Assembly: GCA_039025855.1 (NCBI GenBank)
Contig: JBCCNL010000015.1
Location: 1 to 64,000, forward strand
Source: JBCCOW01 sp039025855
GTDB taxonomy: Bacteria > Planctomycetota > Phycisphaerae > Phycisphaerales > Phycisphaeraceae
Length of the DNA stretch: 64,000 nucleotides
Direction of reading: 5' to 3'
This document shows, piece by piece, positions 27,463 through 35,222 of this stretch. The notes below the pieces were generated by a model. It was not told where the DNA came from, did no database searches, and saw nothing but the letters and a program-made list of their open reading frames with translations. Both the position numbers and the translations under genes were made by a program. Position 1 is the first letter of the stretch. Each line of letters opens with the position of its first letter.

Positions 27463-28626
27463 TCACCACCCGTCCCACCCCGGCGGCGCGTACGACTCCC
27501 CGGTCAGGTGCCGCATGACCACGAAGTACATCGCGTTGGCGGGCTCCTCGTAGTTCGGGCTGCTGTACAGGTTCGTCAGCACCACGATCGACACGTCCGG
27601 GTCCGCGTGCCGGATCATCGTGACCTGGTACCCCGGGACGTTCCCGTTGTGCCCGACGCCGCCCTCGTAGCGGATCACACCGAGCCCGTACTGGTAGTCC
27701 ACCGGGTACCCCGTGTCCCGCCAGTCCATCTGCGCCGCGAACATGGCGTCACTCAAAAGCTCTCCCTCGGTTACCGCCTTCAGGAACCGCCGAACATCAC
27801 CCAGCGTCGACACCATCGCCCCCGCGCCGTGCCACATCGACGGCGACGCCGACGTCACGTCATAAGCCACCTCGCCCACGCCCTTCCAAAAGATCGGCCC
27901 CGACTCGTCCCCGTACTGATACCCCGTCGCGTACGGCTCCGGCAACACCGACTCCACCGTGTAGCTCGTCCCCGTCAACCCCAACGGCTCACACACCCGC
28001 TCCCGAATCACCTCACCCAACGGCTTGCCCTCCACCGCCTCGATCACCTCCCCCAGCAGCACATAGTTCGTGTTCGAGTACATCCACCCCCCGCCGTCCG
28101 GATCGAAATACGCACCCACGCCAAACGCAAACGCCTTGAGCTCCTCCGTGGTCCACTGCCGCTCCGGCTCCGACGCAAACGCCGCCTTCACGTGCGGGTG
28201 CGCGATGTAGTTGTTCAGGCCGCTGGTGTGCTGCGCCAGCATCCGAAGCGTGATCCGGTCACCCGCCGGCACCCCCTCCACATACCGCCCCACCGGGTCA
28301 TCCAAACCCACTTTCCCCTCATCCGCCAGCTGCAACAGCACCACCGCCACAAACGGTTTCGTAATGCTCGCCACCCGGAAGTGATGCCCCACCGTCATCG
28401 GCTCCCCGCTCTCCAGGTCGGCCACGCCGTACGCCCTGTCGATCAGCACCTCACCCGCGTGCTCCACAAACACCACCGCCCCCGGCGCCCGCAGGTGCTC
28501 CAGCGTCACCCCCAGCTTCTCGTCCAGGCTCGCGCCCGGCTCGAACACAGGCGGGTTGCTCGACGAACACCCCACCCCGACACACATCAGCACACCCACG
28601 CACAGCCAGCCCACGGTCCGTTTCAT
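27463..28626 (-). CDS. Beta-lactamase-fold serine hydrolase, lipoprotein
   Basis: A 387-residue serine hydrolase of the class C beta-lactamase/esterase (AmpC, Pfam Beta-lactamase) family. The ATG at MKRTVGWL is chosen since it produces a lipoprotein signal ending in GVGC. The active-site Ser-Xaa-Xaa-Lys is in RVASITKPFV, the Tyr-Xaa-Asn motif in MYSNTNYVLLG, and the third motif is GHNGNVPG near the C terminus. The substrate may be a peptide, an ester or D-amino-acid peptide; antibiotic resistance should not be assumed. It lies seven bases behind the prepilin-like gene. Confidence 0.9.
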   Translation of the reverse strand: MKRTVGWLCVGVLMCVGVGCSSSNPPVFEPGASLDEKLGVTLEHLRAPGAVVFVEHAGEVLIDRAYGVADLESGEPMTVGHHFRVASITKPFVAVVLLQLADEGKVGLDDPVGRYVEGVPAGDRITLRMLAQHTSGLNNYIAHPHVKAAFASEPERQWTTEELKAFAFGVGAYFDPDGGGWMYSNTNYVLLGEVIEAVEGKPLGEVIRERVCEPLGLTGTSYTVESVLPEPYATGYQYGDESGPIFWKGVGEVAYDVTSASPSMWHGAGAMVSTLGDVRRFLKAVTEGELLSDAMFAAQMDWRDTGYPVDYQYGLGVIRYEGGVGHNGNVPGYQVTMIRHADPDVSIVVLTNLYSSPNYEEPANAMYFVVMRHLTGESYAPPGWDGW

Positions 28627-28633
28627 CTGGCAA

Positions 28634-29515
28634 TCACTCCGGATCCCACCACTCGTTGGTCGCCCCGTCCGACGGGTCCGGGTCCAGCGTCCCCAGGTCC
28701 AACGCCGACTCCTCCGCACTCGCGAACGCCTTCGTGATCTGCTCCGCCCCCGCGTGCCCGTCCGCCCACGCCACGTTCGCGTTCGCGCCCCCCCGGTGCC
28801 GTGCGTGCACCGTGTTGCCCCCCGCCGCCTGCAGCGTCGCCGTCCCCGGCGTGAAGTAGTCCCCCGCCGGCTGCAACTCCTCGTCCGGCCAGACCGGCTC
28901 GGTCCCGCTCACAAACGGATATGTGTTCGGCAGGGTCCCGCTGTCCGCAAACAACACCGTCTCCGTCGGCGACGCCAGGTCCTCCACCCGCAGCGGCCGC
29001 CACGACCCGTTTAGCGGGTCCCCCACCGGGAATGTCAGCCGAGTCCCCAACACCAGCCCGTTGTAGCCATAGTGCACCACCAACGGCAGCGCGTACGCGT
29101 TCAACGACGGTACCACCGCGCCCCAATCGATCGCATCCTGCGGCGTTTCCCACGACGGACACCCCGCCATCACGCTCACATCCTGCAGATACCGGGACAC
29201 CGACCCGTTCCGAAACGCAAACTCCACATCACCCGCGATCTGTGCCCAAGACCACTTGACGTTCGCCCCGTTCCCCGGGGCGTTGGGGTCGTCCAGCGTC
29301 ATGTCTACCGTGTTGTGCGGCGGCAACGCCCCGTCGTAGTCGTTCGCGTACAGGTAAGCCGCCTGAGCCAGCTGACGCAGACGCGACAGACACGTGCTCG
29401 ACCGCGCCGACTCCCGTGCCGAACCCAACACCGGCAGCAGCACACCAACCAGCAGGGCGATGATGCTGATCACCACCAGCAGCTCGATCAGCGTAAAGCC
29501 CCGACGACACCTCAC
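28634..29515 (-). CDS. Prepilin-like protein coupled to a PEP-CTERM gene
   Basis: A 293-residue protein. A GTG start overlapping the stop of the PEP-CTERM gene (GTGA) is preferred, because the prepilin signal then begins RCRRG-FTLIELLVVISIIALLVG with a basic leader of the usual length. The helix is followed by a large extracellular domain and NANVAWADGHAGAE near the C terminus, like the planctomycete DGH-type family. Translation coupling suggests that the two secreted products act together. Confidence 0.87.
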   Translation of the reverse strand: MRCRRGFTLIELLVVISIIALLVGVLLPVLGSARESARSSTCLSRLRQLAQAAYLYANDYDGALPPHNTVDMTLDDPNAPGNGANVKWSWAQIAGDVEFAFRNGSVSRYLQDVSVMAGCPSWETPQDAIDWGAVVPSLNAYALPLVVHYGYNGLVLGTRLTFPVGDPLNGSWRPLRVEDLASPTETVLFADSGTLPNTYPFVSGTEPVWPDEELQPAGDYFTPGTATLQAAGGNTVHARHRGGANANVAWADGHAGAEQITKAFASAEESALDLGTLDPDPSDGATNEWWDPE

Positions 29516-30345
29516 GCCGTGCCCACTCCCCGCCGACGCCGCCCCCGCCAGCTCGCCGCCAGCACACCCACCACGCACATCGCCAACGACGAGGGCTCAG
29601 GAATCTGAACCGCCACAATCGTCCCCTGGTAATTCTGGGTGATCGGGCCCAGGATCGAATTCACGACGATCGTGTACTCCACCGGCAAGGTCAGCTCCAG
29701 CAGACCATCGACTTCCTGCAACTGGCCTACGCCCGTCGCATTCACACCCGACGAGACGTCCGGCACATCCAGCGGAACGATGGCACCACCCGCGCCCTCG
29801 TTCAGGTGCCCCTCGCCGCCGTCCGGATCAAAGACAATCCCCGCCACATCGAACGTCGAAACACCCCCACCGCCGGGCGTGAGCGTACTACCCGACCCGG
29901 AACTCACGTTCAGCGTGAACTCACGCGTCGCCACCTGCAACGGACCACCAAAGAACAGGCCCGCGTACGTCACCGCGTACGCCGCGGGCGCCGGCGTCAC
30001 GTTGTTGGGCAAATCACCCGGCGAGAGCGGAATCCCCGGCAGGAACGACCCCGCATCGATCGCCATCAGGCTCCCGGGTACCCCGATGAACTGAATCTCA
30101 CCACCCGACAGGTCCGCCCGCAGCGTGCCTTTGTAGTCCGCCGAGAAACCACCCGGCGCGGTCGCCGATCCCGGGGCTGGTGTGCTGATGAGCTCACCAC
30201 CGACAAACTCGAAAATCACACCCGACGTGCTCGTGATGTCGATCGAGCTCTTTGTCGGATCGACCACGAAGTCCACAAGCTCCGCCTCGGCGAGCGGGGC
30301 CATCAACACCAGGGCAATCGGGGCAGCAGTAAGCGTTTTATTCAC
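29512..30345 (-). CDS. PEP-CTERM sorting domain protein
   Basis: A 277-residue secreted protein. The signal peptide is APIALVLMAPLAEAE. A beta-rich, Gly- and Asp-rich domain makes up most of the mature protein. The C terminus has the full sorting signal: IPEPSS, then the hydrophobic AMCVVGVLAAS and the basic WRGRRRRG. The family is handled by exosortase and usually exported to the exterior or matrix, but no exosortase gene is in the window. A TTGACA-containing promoter candidate lies upstream. Its stop overlaps the start of the prepilin-like gene. Confidence 0.93.
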   Translation of the reverse strand: MNKTLTAAPIALVLMAPLAEAELVDFVVDPTKSSIDITSTSGVIFEFVGGELISTPAPGSATAPGGFSADYKGTLRADLSGGEIQFIGVPGSLMAIDAGSFLPGIPLSPGDLPNNVTPAPAAYAVTYAGLFFGGPLQVATREFTLNVSSGSGSTLTPGGGGVSTFDVAGIVFDPDGGEGHLNEGAGGAIVPLDVPDVSSGVNATGVGQLQEVDGLLELTLPVEYTIVVNSILGPITQNYQGTIVAVQIPEPSSLAMCVVGVLAASWRGRRRRGVGTA

Positions 30346-30400
30346 AGCCAGAATCCTTCTTTCTCCGATCCGCCACGCCCGCCTCGGGGCCGGTGACCGT

Positions 30401-30450
30401 TTTCAAATTGAAACCAACTCGCAGCGTACTTCTCAACCCCGATTTGTCAA
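30401..30450 (-). promoter_or_regulatory. Candidate promoter and operator of the PEP-CTERM gene
   Basis: On the minus strand a perfect TTGACA (30450-30445) is followed after 16 bases by TACGCT (30428-30423). A perfect inverted repeat, TTTCAA-A-TTGAAA, occupies 30401-30413, where transcription would begin, so it could be an operator. The region is much more AT-rich than its surroundings. No transcript evidence is available. Confidence 0.4.
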
Positions 30451-30524
30451 CACCGTATACCTCTCCCACCACCCTCCCGCGTCACCCGATCCGACCCGAT
30501 CACCCCCCTAGCTAACATGCCAAC

Positions 30525-31715
30525 ATGCGTGATCCCCGCCTCGACAAGCTCGCCAACGTCCTCGTCCACTACTCCACCAAGGTCAAGCCCGGGCAGGTCG
30601 TCCGCATCTCAGGCAGCGTCGCCGCCCTGCCCCTGCTCGAAGCCGTCTACGAGTGCTGCCTCAAGGCCGGGGCCCACCCCTTCGTCCGCTGCAGCCCCGA
30701 CTCCCTCGCCGACCTGTTCTTCGAGCACGCCAACGACGACCAGCTCGACTACCTCAGCCCCCTAGCGGTCCACGAGATCGAGAACATCGACGTCTCCATC
30801 GGTGCCTGGGCCGACCTCAACACCAAGGCCATGAGCCAGGTCGACCCCGCCCGCCAGGGCAAGGTCTCCGCCGCCCGCCGGCCCATCTCCGAGACCTTCA
30901 TGAAGCGTGCCGCTGCCGCCGAAGACCCCGACGGCCACTCCGGCGTCAAGCCCCTCACCTGGTGCGGCACCCAGTTCCCCACTCAAGCCTCCGCCCAGGA
31001 CGCCGAGTGCTCGCTCTACCAGTACGAGCAGTTCGTCTTCGACGCCGGGTTCCTCAACCATGACGACCCCGTCGCCGTCTGGAAAGAGATCCACACCCGC
31101 CAGCAACGCGTCGTCGACTACCTCAACACCAAGTCCACCATCCACTTTTCCACGCCCTCCGGCACCGACCTCACTGTTAACACCGACGGCATGAAGTGGA
31201 TCAACTGTGCCGGCGAGTGCAACTTCCCCGACGGCGAAGTCTTCACCGGCCCCAACCTCGACCACCCCGACGGCGGCGTCAACGGCGTCGTCCACTACTC
31301 CTTCCCCGCCGTCCACCACGGCCGAGAGGTCCACGACATCGTCCTCACCTTCGAGAAGGGTCGCGTCGTCGACGCCCAAGCCTCCAAGGGCCTCGACTTC
31401 CTCAATGCCATGCTCGACCAGGACGACGGCGCCCGCGCCCTCGGCGAGATCGCCATCGGCACCAACTACAACATCACCGACTACACCAAGAACACCCTCT
31501 TCGACGAAAAGATCGGCGGCACCTTCCACGCCGCCGTCGGCGCCGGCTACCCCGAGACCGGAAACGCCAACCAGTCCGGCCTCCACTGGGACATGGTCTG
31601 CGACCTCCGCCCCCCGGAAGATGGCTCCGCCGGCGGCACCATCACCGCCGACGGCGAAGTCATCTCCCAAGACGGTCGCTTCGTCTTCCCCGACTGGCCC
31701 GCCCCCGTTTCCTAA
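30525..31715 (+). CDS. M29 family aminopeptidase
   Basis: A 396-residue cytoplasmic metallo-aminopeptidase of the thermophilic aminopeptidase T/AmpS/PepS family. The ligands are visible in order: FPDGEVFTGP (first Glu), ALGEIAIGTN (second Glu), the EKIGGTFHAAVG His, and LHWDMVCDLR (His-x-Asp). The N-terminal domain (DKLANVLVHYSTKVKPGQVVRI) is typical. The family cleaves N-terminal residues broadly. It stands alone on the plus strand. Confidence 0.95.
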   Translation: MRDPRLDKLANVLVHYSTKVKPGQVVRISGSVAALPLLEAVYECCLKAGAHPFVRCSPDSLADLFFEHANDDQLDYLSPLAVHEIENIDVSIGAWADLNTKAMSQVDPARQGKVSAARRPISETFMKRAAAAEDPDGHSGVKPLTWCGTQFPTQASAQDAECSLYQYEQFVFDAGFLNHDDPVAVWKEIHTRQQRVVDYLNTKSTIHFSTPSGTDLTVNTDGMKWINCAGECNFPDGEVFTGPNLDHPDGGVNGVVHYSFPAVHHGREVHDIVLTFEKGRVVDAQASKGLDFLNAMLDQDDGARALGEIAIGTNYNITDYTKNTLFDEKIGGTFHAAVGAGYPETGNANQSGLHWDMVCDLRPPEDGSAGGTITADGEVISQDGRFVFPDWPAPVS

Positions 31716-31790
31716 CAGCCGCGCGGCAACCCCTCGCCGGCCTCACCCACCCCACGCCTGAACCCACTGATTGCATCACCAATATCACAA

Positions 31791-31820
31791 GCCCACAGAT
31801 GGCGAAGCCTTCTGTGCGGC
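31791..31820. repeat. CCACAGA hairpin with TGGCGAAGCCT loop, intergenic
   Basis: The stem GCCCACAGA / TCTGTGcGGC encloses the 11-base loop TGGCGAAGCCT. It differs from the copy in the M20 gene by a paired change (G-C to A-T), so the stem is kept although the bases changed. It lies in the 180-base gap before the XRE gene. Confidence 0.75.
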
Positions 31821-31898
31821 TCTTCCCGCCACTCACTCCCGCACCACCCAAGGCGAACTTTCGCAACCCTGCAACACGCCGCGCGATATCTTCGCTCC

Positions 31899-32399
31899 AT
31901 GCTCCAACAAACCCTCCAGCGCCTCATCGATCAGAAACACACCTCCGCCAAGGAAATGGGCGAGCTCGCCGGCGTCTCCCCCTCCACCGTCTACCGCTGG
32001 ATCTCCGGCCAATCCCAGCCCGACTACGAGTCCATCCGTCTCCTGCTCCGACACCTCCCCAGCCGCGCCGCCCAAAAAGCCCTGCTCCACGCCTTCACCG
32101 CCGGCACCGACTGGCACTGCACCATGATGGAGGTCGAGCTCGACGTAAACCACGACGGACAGGTCGACGCCGACGACGCCCTCGACGCCTCCTGCCAGGC
32201 CGTCAAATCCTCCACCGACTCCCTCCTTGCGATCCGCGCCGCCAGCCGTGGCAAAGCCCTGTCCAGCGACGAGACCATCGAGCTCATCTCCATGCTCGGC
32301 ACCGTCGTCCGCCAGTGCACCATCACCCAACGCATCCTCGTCGACCTCGCCGAACGCCGTAAAAAAGCCAAGACCCCCAACCTGAAAATCGCGGAGTGA
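31899..32399 (+). CDS. XRE-family helix-turn-helix protein with an EF-hand-like loop
   Basis: A 166-residue probable regulator. Residues about 17-37 form the HTH: SAKEMGELAGVSPSTVYRWIS. The C-terminal half starts with MEVELDVNHDGQVDADDALDA, in which DVNHDGQVDADD is a complete calcium-binding EF-hand/dockerin-type loop (acidic residues at positions 1, 3, 5, 9 and 12). Helices follow (SADETIEL-like region, then VVRQCTITQRILVDL). The pairing suggests a calcium-responsive or structural loop in a DNA-binding protein; there is no known system that I can name. A hairpin lies 13 bases downstream. Confidence 0.75.
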   Translation: MLQQTLQRLIDQKHTSAKEMGELAGVSPSTVYRWISGQSQPDYESIRLLLRHLPSRAAQKALLHAFTAGTDWHCTMMEVELDVNHDGQVDADDALDASCQAVKSSTDSLLAIRAASRGKALSSDETIELISMLGTVVRQCTITQRILVDLAERRKKAKTPNLKIAE

Positions 32400-32411
32400 T
32401 TTTCTATTTAA

Positions 32412-32432
32412 CCCCGGGTCAATGACCCGGGG
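32412..32432. terminator. CCCCGGGTC-AAT-GACCCGGGG hairpin between convergent genes
   Basis: A perfect 9-bp stem with a 3-base loop lies between the XRE gene and the end of the minus-strand antiporter gene. Its position is right for a bidirectional terminator, but there is no long T run. Its core (CCCCGGG...CCCGGGG) resembles the two palindromes inserted in carB, so it may be a member of that dispersed family. Confidence 0.65.
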
Positions 32433-32451
32433 CCGCGTCGCATCTGACGCC

Positions 32452-34197
32452 CTACCCCAATACCCCCACCAACCCCTTCGCAAACACCGTCATCAAGATC
32501 AACGCCACCGGGTATGCCGTCGCGTACGCCACGACCGGCCCCTCCGCGTCTGTCTTCGCCGTCACCGCCCCCAGCCCCGGCGTCGACGTCATCCCCCCGC
32601 ACACCCCGCCCAGCGTCTCCAGTACGCTCAGCTTCAACCACTTCCGCGCCACCCAGAACCCCAGCAGCATCGGCACCGTCGCGATCACCAGCCCCGATAC
32701 CAACAACGCCACCCCGTACACCTGAATCACCTCCACCATCGAGCCCCCCGCCTTCACCCCCGCCGACGCCAGGAACAACACCAGCCCCAGCTCCATCAGC
32801 ACCAACCTCGCCGGCCGCGGCAGATACCCCACCAACGGCCCCATCCTTCCGAAGTGACCCATCACCAACGCCACCAACAACGGCCCCCCCGCCAACCCCA
32901 ACGCGAACCCGCCCGCCGCACCACCCGGCAATCCAATCGGCGTGATCCCCAACAACACCCCCAGCGTGATCCCGAACCCCAGCGAGATCAGGTGGCTCTC
33001 ATCCAGCAGCTTCGCCCGGTCGCCCGCAATCTTTGCAAACCCCTCCAACTGCTCCGGGTTGCCCACCACCGTCAACAGGTCCCCCATCTGCAGTGCCGTC
33101 CCCGGCCGAGGCACGATGTCCAGCCCCATCCGCGTCATCCGCGACACCACCACCCCATAACTGCCCAGCGTGTCCACCTCCCCCAGCGTCCGCCCGATCA
33201 GCCCGCCCGACGACACCGCGATCTGCCGCCGTTCGCGATCTGTGTCGATAAACCCTTTCGCATCGCTCCGCACCCCCAGAACATCCACCGCCGCCGCCAC
33301 ATCCCCGCTCCGCCCCACCACCAACACATCCACCCCCTCCGCAAACACGAACTCGGCATCAATCGGCACCAACCGATCCCCCTCCCGACGCCGCGGCACC
33401 TGCACCGCCATCGCCTCCAACCCCGCCACCTCCCCCGGGTGCTTCCCGAACACCGCCGGATTACTGACCGTCACCAGCGCCCGCTCAATCGCCCCACCCG
33501 CCGCATCCGCCGGCACGGGGATCTCGGCTTCAAGTGTCGCCATGTCCTTCTTCAAAACCCGCGGCAGCAGCTGAACAAACAGCACCACCCCGATCACCCC
33601 GTACGGGTACGCGATCCCGTACCCGACCGACACCCGATCCGCCTCCCCTACCCCGCCCACCGCCTCCGTCGCCGCCGCCAACGCCGGCGTACTCGTCAAC
33701 GACCCCGCAAAAATCCCCGCCGCCAGATCCGTCGGGATCCCCGCGATCGTCGCCGTCGCCCACGTCACCACACACCCCAACCCCACGATCACCACCCCCA
33801 GCGTCGCCATGGTCTTGCCCTGCCGCACAAACGCCCGGAAAAAGCTCGGCCCCGCCGTCAGCCCCACGCAATACACAAACAGCACCAGCCCCACCGTCCC
33901 CACCCCCGCCGGCAGGTCGTACCCCAGATGACCCAGCAGCAGCGCCGCAAACAACACCCCCGAACTACCCAGCGACACCCCCGCCACCGTGATCTGCCCG
34001 ATCGCCAGCCCCACACCGATCACTGCAAACAGCGCAATGAGGTCGTTCCCCAACACAACGTCGATCAGCCCAGGCTCACGCACCGGCTGCGTCCCCGCCG
34101 GCTGCGCGAACGCCCCCGTGCAACACCACACCACCGCCCCCATCACCCACCCCCAAACCATCACACCCACCCAACGCCGCGGCCACATCTCTCTCAT
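32452..34197 (-). CDS. AspT/YidE-type transporter with TrkA-C domains
   Basis: A 581-residue inner-membrane transporter of the aspartate:alanine exchanger family. A cleavable-looking N-terminal signal (VMGAVVWCCTGAFAQPAGTQP) is followed by five or so helices, then a central cytoplasmic region with two TrkA-C-like domains (VSNPAVFGKHPGEVAGLEAMAVQVPRR and SSGGLIGRTLGEVDTLGSYGVVVSRMTRMG), and five more helices with the typical GGVCGGMTSTPGL. An equivalent GSLTSTPALAAATE lies in the first half, showing the internal repeat. The substrate (amino acid or dicarboxylate) is unknown. Confidence 0.92.
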   Translation of the reverse strand: MREMWPRRWVGVMVWGWVMGAVVWCCTGAFAQPAGTQPVREPGLIDVVLGNDLIALFAVIGVGLAIGQITVAGVSLGSSGVLFAALLLGHLGYDLPAGVGTVGLVLFVYCVGLTAGPSFFRAFVRQGKTMATLGVVIVGLGCVVTWATATIAGIPTDLAAGIFAGSLTSTPALAAATEAVGGVGEADRVSVGYGIAYPYGVIGVVLFVQLLPRVLKKDMATLEAEIPVPADAAGGAIERALVTVSNPAVFGKHPGEVAGLEAMAVQVPRRREGDRLVPIDAEFVFAEGVDVLVVGRSGDVAAAVDVLGVRSDAKGFIDTDRERRQIAVSSGGLIGRTLGEVDTLGSYGVVVSRMTRMGLDIVPRPGTALQMGDLLTVVGNPEQLEGFAKIAGDRAKLLDESHLISLGFGITLGVLLGITPIGLPGGAAGGFALGLAGGPLLVALVMGHFGRMGPLVGYLPRPARLVLMELGLVLFLASAGVKAGGSMVEVIQVYGVALLVSGLVIATVPMLLGFWVARKWLKLSVLETLGGVCGGMTSTPGLGAVTAKTDAEGPVVAYATAYPVALILMTVFAKGLVGVLG

Positions 34198-34342
34198 GCC
34201 CGCCAGACTAAAGCAAGATCACTCCCCGCGTCCCAGACGCCTCACTCGCACTCTCCCTCAGATCCGGGCGGCAACCCGGAGCCCGTGTCACCAAACACGC
34301 GAAGCCCGCCGCCACCAAGCGATCGGCACAGCCCCACGAGGG

Positions 34343-35140
34343 CTACGGCCATAGCGTCGTCAGCAGCGCGAACGCCGCTGCCCCAATCAGCATGCCCGCA
34401 AACGCCATCGCCGCCGCGGCCACCCAGACCCGATCCCGACCGCGCCGCAAATCAGGCCGGCGCGCCACCCGCCACGCCATCCACCAAACCGGCGACACAA
34501 ACGGCAACCCAAACGCGAGCGTTTTGCCCGTGTCCACGTCCACGACCCCACGCAACGCGTAGACGCCGACGGCCAACGCAACCGCCCAAGTCACACCCAA
34601 GACCACCAGCGACAACGCGTACCACCCGGGGAGATCCGGTATCGGCGTCACCAAATCATCCGCATCCTCGTGCTCGGAAAGCGGACGTAGCTTGCGGGCC
34701 ACCAAACCGACAATCGCCTTGGCACGGCGCTCTTCGTCCGGCAATACCAGACAAGATGAACGGCCGCGCCCCTTGTAGAGCCGGAGGCTCCTGTGCTGCG
34801 GGAATCCCTCGGCCGGCCCAACGTCAAAGGCTTGCAAAGCCCGCCACTGATCCGCACCAACGCCCCATGGCGTCAGGGTCTTTCGATTGCGAGACCATTG
34901 CGGCAGCACACCCAACAGAAAAACCCCCGTTGGCAGAGCGATCGCCAGAGGTACAGCCGTCCACCATTGGGGAGGCACCACGCTCGGAAACAGCAGGCCA
35001 ATCCCGAGCCATCCACCAAAACCGACCACGATATGGATCACGACCAGCCTCAAGCACAGGGTTCTGCCCATGCGACGCCTCTGCTGTGCACGTACCCGAA
35101 AGACCGCTTCGGGAACCTGCCATGCCAGCGTCATCTTCAT
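34343..35140 (-). CDS. Membrane protein of unknown function
   Basis: A 265-residue protein starting at MKMTLAWQ; an upstream extension to 35236 is less likely. Four hydrophobic segments appear: LVVIHIVVGFGGWLGIGLLFP, WTAVPLAIALPTGVFLLGVL, then, after a polar central domain of about 90 residues, LSLVVLGVTWAVALAVGVYAL and two C-terminal helices (VAAAAMAFAGMLIGAAAFALL). The polar domain has basic residues around RLYKGRGRSSCLVLPDEERRAKA. No family is recognised. Confidence 0.65.
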   Translation of the reverse strand: MKMTLAWQVPEAVFRVRAQQRRRMGRTLCLRLVVIHIVVGFGGWLGIGLLFPSVVPPQWWTAVPLAIALPTGVFLLGVLPQWSRNRKTLTPWGVGADQWRALQAFDVGPAEGFPQHRSLRLYKGRGRSSCLVLPDEERRAKAIVGLVARKLRPLSEHEDADDLVTPIPDLPGWYALSLVVLGVTWAVALAVGVYALRGVVDVDTGKTLAFGLPFVSPVWWMAWRVARRPDLRRGRDRVWVAAAAMAFAGMLIGAAAFALLTTLWP

Positions 35141-35222
35141 CGCTGAAGCATAAGGCCTAGGCCCGACGCAAATCCGCCTAACCCACCCCGACTCATCCGT
35201 CACATGCACAGCCCGCCAGCCT

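Noticed and set aside
27463..28626. Beta-lactamase resistance gene
   Set aside because: The SxxK/YxN/HxG layout is shared by many esterases and peptidases in this family; nothing points to an antibiotic as substrate.
32422..35160. Long plus-strand open frame rich in Arg, Pro and His
   Set aside because: It is the antisense frame of the AspT-type transporter and the next membrane protein gene; its composition is a by-product of GC bias.
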